6,363 nt of DNA from positions 1-6,363 of the forward strand of contig NZ_CAXLML010000076.1 of assembly GCF_964187505.1 (NCBI RefSeq), read 5' to 3'. Both the position numbers and the translations under genes were made by a program. The notes under the pieces were generated by a model. The model saw nothing but the letters and a program-made list of their open reading frames with translations, had not been told where the DNA came from and ran no database searches. The DNA is from Chordibacter forsetii. GTDB lineage: Bacteria; Verrucomicrobiota; Verrucomicrobiia; Opitutales; Seribacteraceae. Below are positions 1-6,123 of the stretch, in pieces; the stretch's first letter is position 1, and every line of letters begins with the position of its first letter.

Positions 1-411
1 CGTCCGGAAATTATTGATTCCTGTGAAAATAAGGATCGATTCGTCCTCACACCCCATGAAGGAGAACTTAAGCGAATATCGGGAAAAAAGGAGGTAGAAG
101 AATATCTTGCCGACTTTCCTGGGGTGATCCTGAGAAAAGGTCCACATTCACAAGTTCGTTTCATGGGATCCGTTCTTCATTTATTTTCCGGAACTTCTCT
201 GTTAGCACGTGGAGGAAGTGGAGATTTACTCAGTGGTATCATTGGGTCGTTGATGGCACGGGGTGGACGCTCACTTGTGGACTGTACGGCGCTTGGTGCA
301 CTTTGGCATGGTCGTGCGGCCGAAGTACTGGCCAGGCAGCACGGACAAGAGGCTGTGAGCACTACTCAGATTCTTGACTATTTATCCTTTGCATTAAGAA
401 ATGACTTCTAA
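1..411 (+). CDS. nnrD: NAD(P)H-hydrate dehydratase, C-terminal part (partial at 5' end)
   Basis: The reading frame is open from base 1 and ends at TAA 409-411, giving the last 136 residues of a protein whose start lies outside the window. The family (YjeF C-terminal, ribokinase-like fold) uses ADP or ATP to dehydrate S-NAD(P)HX, the damaged hydrated form of NAD(P)H, in the cytoplasm. Visible family motifs are LTPHEGEL (visible residues 16-23), the ILRKG strand (43-47) and the nucleotide-binding loop GGSGDLLSG (71-79). In that loop Asp75 matches the conserved Asp of the usual GTGDVLAG. Many bacteria fuse this domain behind an NnrE epimerase domain; whether that holds here cannot be seen. The stop overlaps the start of the next gene by 11 bp, so translation is probably coupled. 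The family call is firm; the single- or two-domain state is unknown. Confidence 0.9.
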   Translation, partial: RPEIIDSCENKDRFVLTPHEGELKRISGKKEVEEYLADFPGVILRKGPHSQVRFMGSVLHLFSGTSLLARGGSGDLLSGIIGSLMARGGRSLVDCTALGALWHGRAAEVLARQHGQEAVSTTQILDYLSFALRNDF

Positions 412-1333
412 TCAGCCCTCCTCATCTTTGCTCGTACTGGCTGCCGGAATGGGTAGTCGGTATGGTGGTCTAAAGCAGGTCGATCCCATTGGTCCTAATG
501 GAGAAACCTTAATGGATTATTCCTTGTACGATGCGAGAAAGGCCGGATTTTCACGGGTTGTTTTTTTGATTCGTCAAGAAATGCAGGAGGTTTTTGATCA
601 ACAGGTTGGAAGGAAGTACGCAAATAAGATGGAGGTTGAATATGCCTACCAGAAAGTGGATGACCTTCCTGAAGGTACAGATATTTTGATCCACCGGGAA
701 AAGCCATGGGGGACAGGACATGCAGTTTGGTGCGCCCGCACTGTGTTGGCAGGTAGTCCATTTGCCGTAATCAATGCGGATGATTTTTATGGTGCCGCCA
801 CGTTTTCTGCCTTAATCGATTCGATTTCTTCTTTTGTAGATTTCGGTTCCTCAGATGGAAAGATGATAGGATCCATGGTGGGGTATCTTTTGAAGGAAAC
901 TCTTTCCTCAAACGGCTCAGTTAGCCGGGGGATTTGCAAGATTAAAGAGGGTAACTTGCACTCGGTTGAGGAATGGTCAGGCATTGCCCACTCTGAAAGT
1001 AGAATTTCCGGTAAAAATTCTCGGAGCGAGTCTCTTTTTCTTTCTGGGGAGGAAACTGTATCGATGAATGTATGGGCCTTTCCCCAAACCGTTTTCCCCG
1101 CTCTGGAGGGTGAATTGAAAGACTTTCTTGAGACATCACAGGATTTAATAAACGATGAGTTCTACTTGCCCACAGCGGTGGATCAATGGATCAAGTCGGG
1201 TCGGGCTGACATTCAGGCCAATCTTGCCTCCTGTCAATGGATGGGGGTGACTTACCGGGAAGACAAGGAATTGGTGGTCAATTCGATCAAACAATTAATT
1301 GCTGACGGGTCGTACCCATCTTCTCTCTTCTAA
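401..1333 (+). CDS. Sugar-phosphate nucleotidyltransferase (NTP_transferase family)
   Basis: This 310-residue protein has the GT-A-like fold of enzymes that join an NTP to a sugar 1-phosphate, giving an NDP-sugar and pyrophosphate. The N-terminal signature LAAGMGSRYGGLKQ (residues 13-26) is the nucleotide-binding loop, with Lys25 as the likely phosphate-contacting lysine. GTGHAVW (104-110) is the base/sugar loop, NADDFYG (125-131) carries the probable metal-binding Asp, and VSMNVWAF (220-227) is the later substrate segment. There is no C-terminal left-handed helix repeat, so it is a catalytic domain only. Sugar and nucleotide specificity cannot be read from the sequence. An in-frame TAA at 395-397 makes ATG 401 the first possible start; no good ribosome-binding site precedes it, consistent with coupling to the overlapping upstream gene. 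Its product could feed glycosyltransferases such as those at 4921-6363, but that link is inference. Confidence 0.85.
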   Translation: MTSNQPSSSLLVLAAGMGSRYGGLKQVDPIGPNGETLMDYSLYDARKAGFSRVVFLIRQEMQEVFDQQVGRKYANKMEVEYAYQKVDDLPEGTDILIHREKPWGTGHAVWCARTVLAGSPFAVINADDFYGAATFSALIDSISSFVDFGSSDGKMIGSMVGYLLKETLSSNGSVSRGICKIKEGNLHSVEEWSGIAHSESRISGKNSRSESLFLSGEETVSMNVWAFPQTVFPALEGELKDFLETSQDLINDEFYLPTAVDQWIKSGRADIQANLASCQWMGVTYREDKELVVNSIKQLIADGSYPSSLF

Positions 1334-2709
1334 GAAAAGTCCGGTGTGATTTCCAACTTTTGACCAGGCTTTACCTCTATCTTACCGCCTTTGTCAGGAT
1401 CTTGATCGTTCCGATACACCTGTACAATTAAAGAAGCATTTTTTCTGGGTGAAGACCATGCCCATTTTCCGATTTCTATGAAATTCATAGATACACCTTC
1501 GTCCCAACTAAGCCCAGGTCCCTCACCCCGCAAATATGGTTTATTACCAATACCAATCATTACATTAGCTACCACTGTGGTGGGCCCACTATTTTCTTTA
1601 TTTTCCTTAGAGGTTTCAGGTTTATCGACATTTAAAGAACTCTCTTCTCCAGCTAATAGGGCATCTACTTTACGCAATGTTTCTTCAGGGTCAGGTAGCC
1701 CAAGATCTAATTCTTTAGGCAAGTTTTCCTCTACATCCTTTTCCACGAATTCAGGTTCTTTCTGAGTAATCGTTTGCCCTGGGTATTCGTCTTCCCTCTC
1801 TGGTTCTGGCAAGGAGTCAATTTTTTCAAGATGTTCTGGTTCAATATCTGGGTCCAGTACAGGCTCTTCTTCTACTTCATCCTCTATTAATTCAAGAGTT
1901 TCTTCCTTTGGATCTTCTATTTGATCGTTCGAAATATCATCCGGCAAGATTTCGGGTTCTTCTTCCTCTTCTTTGAGTGTATTTGCTTCTTCAATAGATG
2001 GTTCAATCAATTTATCGTCGGAGTTTAAATCAAAATCAACCTCTTCGATAGCTGTCTGTTCTACTTCTTCAGTAATCTTTTCTTTAACAATCGGATCCTT
2101 TTCAATGGGGGTCTTGCCTTGAGGGCTATCTGCAATGAAATCAACTTTTTCTTGAAGTAAGCCAACTTTATCAATCAGTTTTCCGAGAGTCTCTTTGACT
2201 TCGTTAAGGTCGCTATCGTTTTCAGAAATAAGGGGTTGAGTTAAGCTGGCCTCCTCAATTCGATCGAGCTTAGAATTAATTTGATTTTCTAAATTAGTAA
2301 GCTTTTCGATGAGGGTATCTGGGGATTGCTCGGCTTGTTGAAGCGGGGAATCAGATACTATTTTATCGACCAATGTGGGTACCTTGTCGACCTTGACCGC
2401 CAATGCATCAAGTTCGGAGCGTACTTCTTTCAATTCGTAAAATGCTTTGCTTGCTAGATCTGAGTCTGTTTGGGTATTTTTTTCTTCGATGCGGTCGATA
2501 ATGCCTGCCAAAAAGTGAGGGAGGAAAAGGAGGATGGATATTAACCCTGTACCAAGTAAACAAGATGCAATTTCCCAATGCCCCAAAGTACCTTGTTCTT
2601 TCAGAGTAACGAAAGCAAAGAGGGCAATGATTAGAAACAGGAAGGCAGCCGCCCCATAAAATGGCCCTTTGCCGAGTCCATCGTTTTCATTTTCTAGATC
2701 GTAATCCAT
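1330..2709 (-). CDS. Two-helix membrane protein with coiled coil, acidic spacer and C-terminal beta-type domain (function unknown)
   Basis: I do not recognise a named family. From ATG 2709 the product is 459 residues. It has a short polar N-terminus, transmembrane helix 1 (about 17-36), a short turn, transmembrane helix 2 (about 45-71), and a heptad-like charged helical region (about 72-202, with segments such as LDALAVKVDKV). An acidic, Pro-containing low-complexity region follows (about 203-359), with imperfect repeats EEEPEILPDD and EEEPVLDPD. The compact C-terminal domain (about 375-459) contains GEGPGLSWDEGV and IGKWAW. The hairpin puts both termini on the same side of the membrane; which side is unclear. 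The layout suggests an anchor, spacer and binding head. An in-frame TTG at 2757 would add 16 residues, but ATG 2709 has GGTGA seven bases upstream and is preferred. The gene lies 71 bp after trpS on the same strand, probably co-transcribed, and its stop overlaps that of the convergent nucleotidyltransferase gene. Confidence 0.8.
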   Translation of the reverse strand: MDYDLENENDGLGKGPFYGAAAFLFLIIALFAFVTLKEQGTLGHWEIASCLLGTGLISILLFLPHFLAGIIDRIEEKNTQTDSDLASKAFYELKEVRSELDALAVKVDKVPTLVDKIVSDSPLQQAEQSPDTLIEKLTNLENQINSKLDRIEEASLTQPLISENDSDLNEVKETLGKLIDKVGLLQEKVDFIADSPQGKTPIEKDPIVKEKITEEVEQTAIEEVDFDLNSDDKLIEPSIEEANTLKEEEEEPEILPDDISNDQIEDPKEETLELIEDEVEEEPVLDPDIEPEHLEKIDSLPEPEREDEYPGQTITQKEPEFVEKDVEENLPKELDLGLPDPEETLRKVDALLAGEESSLNVDKPETSKENKENSGPTTVVANVMIGIGNKPYLRGEGPGLSWDEGVSMNFIEIGKWAWSSPRKNASLIVQVYRNDQDPDKGGKIEVKPGQKLEITPDFS

Positions 2710-2716
2710 CAACCTT

Positions 2717-2721
2717 TCACC
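2717..2721 (-). promoter_or_regulatory. Ribosome-binding site deciding the start of the membrane protein gene
   Basis: On the minus strand GGTGA is followed by seven bases and then ATG 2709. This is one of the few recognisable Shine-Dalgarno-like sites in the window. It favours ATG 2709 over the longer TTG start at 2757, which has only AT-rich sequence in front. Confidence 0.5.
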
Positions 2722-2780
2722 ATTGGATGTAATGTTGTTTTTTTTAATTAAAACCAAGCCAAAAATTCGGTGAGCACGGC

Positions 2781-3872
2781 TTAATTCCTTGCCCGTTCAG
2801 TCAAACCAATCTTTCTGCTAACTTTGGAAAGAATTTTATACGCTCTTTTTTGAGCAGCCTGAGCACCTTCCTTGAGAACAGAATCCAAATAATTTTTATC
2901 CTTGATCAATTCATGATAAGATTCACGGACCGGTCGGAGGTTTTCTGTAAGTAATTCAATGACTTCAGCTTTTAGTTCTCCATATCCTTTTCCCAGGAAA
3001 TGGGACTCCAGGTCATTGATACTTTCTCCGGATAAAGAGGAGTGGATAGTAAGCAAGTTAGAGACACCAGGTTTTGTGGAATTCGCTTTTATTTCTGCTT
3101 CCGAATCTGTGACCGCAGATCCAATTTTTTTCTTAATTTGTTCAGGTTTATCGAGTACAAAGATCGTAGCCTTTTCATTTTTATCAGATTTTGACATTTT
3201 ATGCATTGGATCAGACAGGGACATGATACGAGCACCAGTTTTCGGAACATAGGGTTCAGGTATTTTAAAAGTTTCTGAATATTTTTGATTAAAGCGTCCG
3301 GCCAAGTCACGGCAGAGTTCCAAATGTTGGCGTTGATCTTCCCCCACAGGTACAAGTTCTGCGTTGTACAATAGAATATCTGCAGCCATGAGTACCGGAT
3401 AGCAGAGAAGTCCGGCATTAATGGAAGCCTGTGCCCGCACTCCCTCGTGAGTAAATTTTACATCATCCGAACCTTTTTCCTCCGCTACCTTGAATCCGAG
3501 CTTGGCTGCTTTGTCTTTGAATTGTGTCATTCTCTGCAACTCACCGATCGGAGTCATACAGGTAAGAATCCAGGCGAGTTCAGTATGTCCAATAACATGG
3601 GATTGTACGAATTGGTGGCATTTTTTGGGGTCCAATCCGCAGGCAATGTATTGGGCAATGCATGAGTAAACATTTTGACGAAGATCAGAGGGCTTGGGAG
3701 GAACGGTAATTGCGTGCAGATCAACGATACCAAAAAAACATTCATAATCATCGAGCATATCAGACCAGTTTCTCACAGCTCCTAAGTAATTACCCAAAGT
3801 CAATTGGCCAGTAGGTTGGGCACAGGTAAGGATGACAGGTTTAGGTTTGCTCGTTTGGTCAGATTTGCTCAT
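2781..3872 (-). CDS. trpS: Tryptophanyl-tRNA synthetase
   Basis: This cytoplasmic class I aminoacyl-tRNA synthetase activates Trp with ATP and charges tRNA-Trp. The HIGH-type motif is PTGQLTLGNYLG (residues 20-31). The KMSKS loop is exact (235-239, in DPMHKMSKSD). Between them are the typical TrpRS stretches YPVLMAADILLY (158-169) and LVPVGEDQRQHLEL (173-186). At 363 residues it is longer than the roughly 330-340 usual in bacteria. The excess is a short N-terminal tail plus about 22 extra residues at about 125-150, between QFKDKAAK and INAGLL, which are directly joined by only a few residues in E. coli TrpRS. ATG 3872 is the first possible start after an in-frame TAA at 3885-3887. It has no Shine-Dalgarno, fitting the nearly leaderless promoter upstream. 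No trp-codon-rich leader or T-box was seen, so no specific regulation is evident. Confidence 0.97.
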   Translation of the reverse strand: MSKSDQTSKPKPVILTCAQPTGQLTLGNYLGAVRNWSDMLDDYECFFGIVDLHAITVPPKPSDLRQNVYSCIAQYIACGLDPKKCHQFVQSHVIGHTELAWILTCMTPIGELQRMTQFKDKAAKLGFKVAEEKGSDDVKFTHEGVRAQASINAGLLCYPVLMAADILLYNAELVPVGEDQRQHLELCRDLAGRFNQKYSETFKIPEPYVPKTGARIMSLSDPMHKMSKSDKNEKATIFVLDKPEQIKKKIGSAVTDSEAEIKANSTKPGVSNLLTIHSSLSGESINDLESHFLGKGYGELKAEVIELLTENLRPVRESYHELIKDKNYLDSVLKEGAQAAQKRAYKILSKVSRKIGLTERARN

Positions 3873-3883
3873 GTTAAAGAGCC

Positions 3884-3913
3884 ATTACAACCATATTGTT
3901 TAACAGATGACAA
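3884..3913 (-). promoter_or_regulatory. Candidate sigma70-type promoter of trpS, giving a near-leaderless mRNA
   Basis: Read on the minus strand, TTGTCA (3913-3908) and TGTAAT (3889-3884) each match the -35 and -10 consensus at five of six positions and are 18 bases apart. Transcription would start near 3877, only about five bases before ATG 3872, so there is no room for a ribosome-binding site, and indeed none is seen. This is read by eye from one sequence and assumes a TTGACA/TATAAT-type housekeeping sigma factor. Confidence 0.4.
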
Positions 3914-3938
3914 TTCTCATCCCCATTTTCCTTAACTC

Positions 3939-4865
3939 ATGAACGAACCTGAATCAATTGTTCTAAAAAATGAGTTATCTGAGCTTTTAAAAAGATGCTC
4001 TTCGGAAACGCTAAGTGCTGCTTTATCTTTCCGGGAAAATAAGGATATCGCTAAGATCGAACCAATTGTTCTTGGGATTATTGACCGTCACCTTGAGCCT
4101 GATCAGCGAGTAGTTTTTAAAAACTCTGATGATTCTCTACGACTTTATGAGGACCTGGGCTTAGATTCTTTGACTATGTTGGAAATTGTTATGCTCGTTG
4201 AGCAAACACTCCAAGTAAGCATCGACAATGAAGAACTTAAAGACCTTCGAACCTTGGGAGATGTTAAACAATACTTGGATGCCAAGGTTCGTGGAGTTGA
4301 GCCTCCCAATCGTTCTAAAACATTTAGAATTGAAGAAGTTGCATCGATCATGCCCCATAGAGAACCCTTTCTTTTTCTTGAGTCAGTTACTATTGATGGA
4401 GAGGATGTGCGTGGGGATTATAAGATTACTGGGAACGAATATTTTTTAGAGGGTCACTTCAAAGAACAGCCTGTTTTTCCTGCATCGATCATGATCGAGG
4501 CTCTCGGGCAGATGTGCGTATTTTTTCTTCTTCAGGGTACCCACCCTGCTTTGTCTCGAAAAGTTAAGCCTGATTCCATCTTTTTTACTGCATGCGACGG
4601 GATTAAATGCCGTCGTATTTGTAAACCTGGCGATGTACTTTCCATGTCTGTAAAAGTATCAAGAATCAGGCATCCTCTCGCTTGTTTTTCGGGTGAGATT
4701 TTAGTGAACGGTCAGAAAACAGCTCAAGCAGCTGAGATTAAACTCGCCTTTGATTTTTACCCAGTGGTTGATGGAGGGACAGATGAACGGGAGATAAATA
4801 CAGATTCCGAGTTGAATGGCGTAAGTAATTCGACTAAGTCGAATGCACCTTCAGGGAATTCCTGA
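3939..4865 (+). CDS. Acyl carrier protein fused to FabZ-like 3-hydroxyacyl-ACP dehydratase
   Basis: This 308-residue protein has two recognisable domains. The ACP domain (about 40-117) contains YEDLGLDSLTMLEIVM, with Ser77 of DSL as the expected 4'-phosphopantetheine site. After a short linker comes a hotdog-fold FabZ-like domain (about 119-273) with IMPHREPFLFLE (137-148), EGHF (His163) and PASIMIEALGQ (Glu177). The His and Glu are 14 residues apart, the spacing of the FabZ catalytic pair, so it is probably an active dehydratase of 3-hydroxyacyl-ACP in the cytoplasm. The Gly of the usual FPGVL is Ala172 here. Residues 1-37 are a helical-looking extension, and about 276-308 are a polar, Ser/Asn-rich tail. 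A TAA at 3933-3935 bounds ATG 3939 as the first possible start; no Shine-Dalgarno is visible. It is divergent from trpS and precedes two glycosyltransferase genes, which suggests special lipid rather than bulk fatty-acid synthesis; this is inference. Confidence 0.88.
   Translation: MNEPESIVLKNELSELLKRCSSETLSAALSFRENKDIAKIEPIVLGIIDRHLEPDQRVVFKNSDDSLRLYEDLGLDSLTMLEIVMLVEQTLQVSIDNEELKDLRTLGDVKQYLDAKVRGVEPPNRSKTFRIEEVASIMPHREPFLFLESVTIDGEDVRGDYKITGNEYFLEGHFKEQPVFPASIMIEALGQMCVFFLLQGTHPALSRKVKPDSIFFTACDGIKCRRICKPGDVLSMSVKVSRIRHPLACFSGEILVNGQKTAQAAEIKLAFDFYPVVDGGTDEREINTDSELNGVSNSTKSNAPSGNS
4340..4493 (+). repeat. Pair of exact 13-bp direct repeats inside the dehydratase domain
   Basis: TGCATCGATCATG occurs at 4340-4352 and again at 4481-4493, in the same reading frame, 141 bp (47 codons) apart. 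Both copies encode Ala-Ser-Ile-Met: once before the PHR motif and once at the start of the helix carrying catalytic Glu177. It may be chance or a small sequence-conversion event. Confidence 0.5.
4828..4844. repeat. Perfect 17-base inverted repeat near the 3' end of the ACP-FabZ gene
   Basis: ATTCGACT and AGTCGAAT are exact reverse complements around a single A; as RNA this would be a 7-bp stem with a UAA loop. It lies in the part encoding the polar C-terminal tail. It has no T-run, so it is not a standard terminator. Confidence 0.5.
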
Positions 4866-4869
4866 CTTT
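4851..4869 (+). terminator. Small hairpin over the stop codon of the ACP-FabZ gene (weak attenuator at most)
   Basis: TCAGG and CCTGA form a 5-bp stem around the loop GAATT, spanning the TGA stop at 4863-4865, followed by CTTTT. The stem is too short and the T-run too brief for a strong intrinsic terminator. With the inverted repeat at 4828-4844 it makes two hairpins in tandem. Confidence 0.2.
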
Positions 4870-4897
4870 TAACTGAGAGTCCCTTGATCTGTAAAAT
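4869..4897 (+). promoter_or_regulatory. Candidate promoter for the glycosyltransferase genes
   Basis: TTAACT (4869-4874, four of six matches to -35) and TAAAAT (4892-4897, five of six to -10) are 17 bases apart, in the 55-bp gap after the ACP-FabZ gene. Transcription would start near 4904, about 17 bases before the GTG at 4921. The gap is AT-rich, so chance matches are likely; read-through from the upstream gene is equally possible. Confidence 0.25.
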
Positions 4898-4920
4898 TTT
4901 ATTCGCATTAAAAGTTTTTT

Positions 4921-6123
4921 GTGTTGAGTGATTCAGCTTTTTTATACGCCACATTTCCTCGTCTTACCGAAACTTTTGTTCGTCGGGAGTTAAGAGAATT
5001 AAAGAAACTTGGATTTACACCTGATCTTTTTTCCATCTGGAAAGGCCAATGCTTATGGGAAGGCAGAGAGATCAGGCTTTTTTCAATTTCCCGGCTTTTT
5101 TTTCTTTTTGCTTGGATTCCTTATTGGGCATGGAGAAAACCTAAGGCTTTTAAAAATATTCTCACCCATTTATGGTCCTCCACCTGTCCGAACTTTCAAA
5201 ATTGGAATGAAACTTTTTTGGGTTTGGCTTATGCATTGGTTGAGGCCAAGAAATTTGAGAGATTAAAATATCGACGAATTCACGCAGTTTGGGCAACCAT
5301 GCCAGCCACTGCAGCACTTGGTTTACATATACTCACCGATGTCCCTTACTCGATGGGTGCTCATGCCTATGATGTTTTTCGACATCAAGGAGACTGGTTG
5401 TTGAGTTTGAAACTAAAGCGGGCTGTGAGGGTAAGAACTTCTTCAGTTTCAACTGCCCGAAGATTAACGGATGTAGGTGTTGATCAGAATCGATTAATTC
5501 TCATCCATCGAAGCTTGAATCCCATGCCTGTCCGTACAGATTTTTCGCTTGTTCGTAAAGAATCTCTTAGCCTTGTAAGTGTTGGACGATTAGTTGAAAA
5601 AAAAGGCTATTTTTTACTCCTGAAAATCCTAGAAGATCTAAGAGCCCGGGAAGTTCCTTTTACTCTCGATATTTTGGGTGACGGTCCCTTGAAGAAAGAA
5701 TTGACTATTGAACTATCCCGCACGCATCTCGATCGTTTTGTGTGCCTACATGGGCATTGTCCTGAGGATCAAATTATCTCATGTTACGGTAAAAGTGATG
5801 CCCTGCTTTTTCCCGGCGTTATTGCATCTAATGGCGATCGGGATGGCATCCCTAATGTGATACCTGAAGCCATGTCCTGTGGATTGTTAGTTCTTGCCTC
5901 AAATCGTGCTGGGAGTTCCGAAGCTTTTACAGACCAAGAATCTGGCTATTCTCTTGATCCTTATAAATCGAGTTCTTGGTCAGTCTTGTTAGAAGAATTT
6001 TATACGAATCCCGATAAATTTATTCAGGTTCGTAAAAACGCATTTTCCCGTGCAAATGAGCAGTTTTCGGCAAAAGTGAATTGTCAAAAGTTAAAATCTT
6101 CCTTTGATCAGATCTTTGCATGA
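4921..6123 (+). CDS. Family 4 glycosyltransferase, WcaL-like (GT-B fold)
   Basis: This 400-residue protein probably transfers a sugar from an NDP-sugar to a lipid-linked glycan or surface polysaccharide at the cytoplasmic face of the membrane. The N-terminal acceptor domain shows PRLTETFVRREL (13-24), HAVWATMPATAALG (121-134) and GAHAYDVF (146-153). These recall colanic-acid type WcaL enzymes. The C-terminal donor domain begins with SVGRLVEKKGY (220-230), then DILGDGPL (250-257) and DGIPNVIPEAMSCG (308-321). The last is the E-x7-E motif with Asp308 in the first position and Glu316 in the second. A hydrophobic stretch at about 58-71 may help membrane contact. The start is a GTG, bounded by an in-frame TAA at 4909-4911; TTG 4924 is an alternative. 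No Shine-Dalgarno is seen. The stop TGA shares one base with the ATG of the next gene, so the two are co-expressed. Donor and acceptor are not predictable. Confidence 0.9.
   Translation: MLSDSAFLYATFPRLTETFVRRELRELKKLGFTPDLFSIWKGQCLWEGREIRLFSISRLFFLFAWIPYWAWRKPKAFKNILTHLWSSTCPNFQNWNETFLGLAYALVEAKKFERLKYRRIHAVWATMPATAALGLHILTDVPYSMGAHAYDVFRHQGDWLLSLKLKRAVRVRTSSVSTARRLTDVGVDQNRLILIHRSLNPMPVRTDFSLVRKESLSLVSVGRLVEKKGYFLLLKILEDLRAREVPFTLDILGDGPLKKELTIELSRTHLDRFVCLHGHCPEDQIISCYGKSDALLFPGVIASNGDRDGIPNVIPEAMSCGLLVLASNRAGSSEAFTDQESGYSLDPYKSSSWSVLLEEFYTNPDKFIQVRKNAFSRANEQFSAKVNCQKLKSSFDQIFA

Noticed and set aside
177..362. Open frame on the minus strand opposite the nnrD-like gene
   Set aside because: It is antisense to a well-supported gene and its composition shows no protein family.
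1478..1765. Open frame of 95 codons on the plus strand
   Set aside because: It lies wholly antisense to the C-terminal part of the membrane protein gene, is Ser/Pro-rich as expected from reading acidic codons backwards, and has no family motif.
2710..2757. TTG 2757 as the start of the membrane protein gene
   Set aside because: The added 16 residues come from an AT-rich stretch with no ribosome-binding site, whereas ATG 2709 has GGTGA at seven bases.
2758..2780. Possible terminator between trpS and the membrane protein gene (GTG-CT-CAC followed by a T-run on the minus strand)
   Set aside because: The stem would be only three pairs with a two-base loop, which is not a stable hairpin; the two genes are more likely co-transcribed.
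3089..3418. Open frame of 109 codons on the minus strand
   Set aside because: It is an out-of-frame shadow within trpS, which has all its motifs in the other frame.
3891..3938. Plus-strand promoter for the ACP-FabZ gene
   Set aside because: TTGTTT at 3896-3901 has no acceptable -10 partner at 16-18 bases; no pair in the intergenic region or trpS start convinced me.
4145..4358. Two overlapping minus-strand open frames opposite the ACP-FabZ gene
   Set aside because: The plus-strand frame contains both the DSL and PHR motifs; the antisense frames are incidental.
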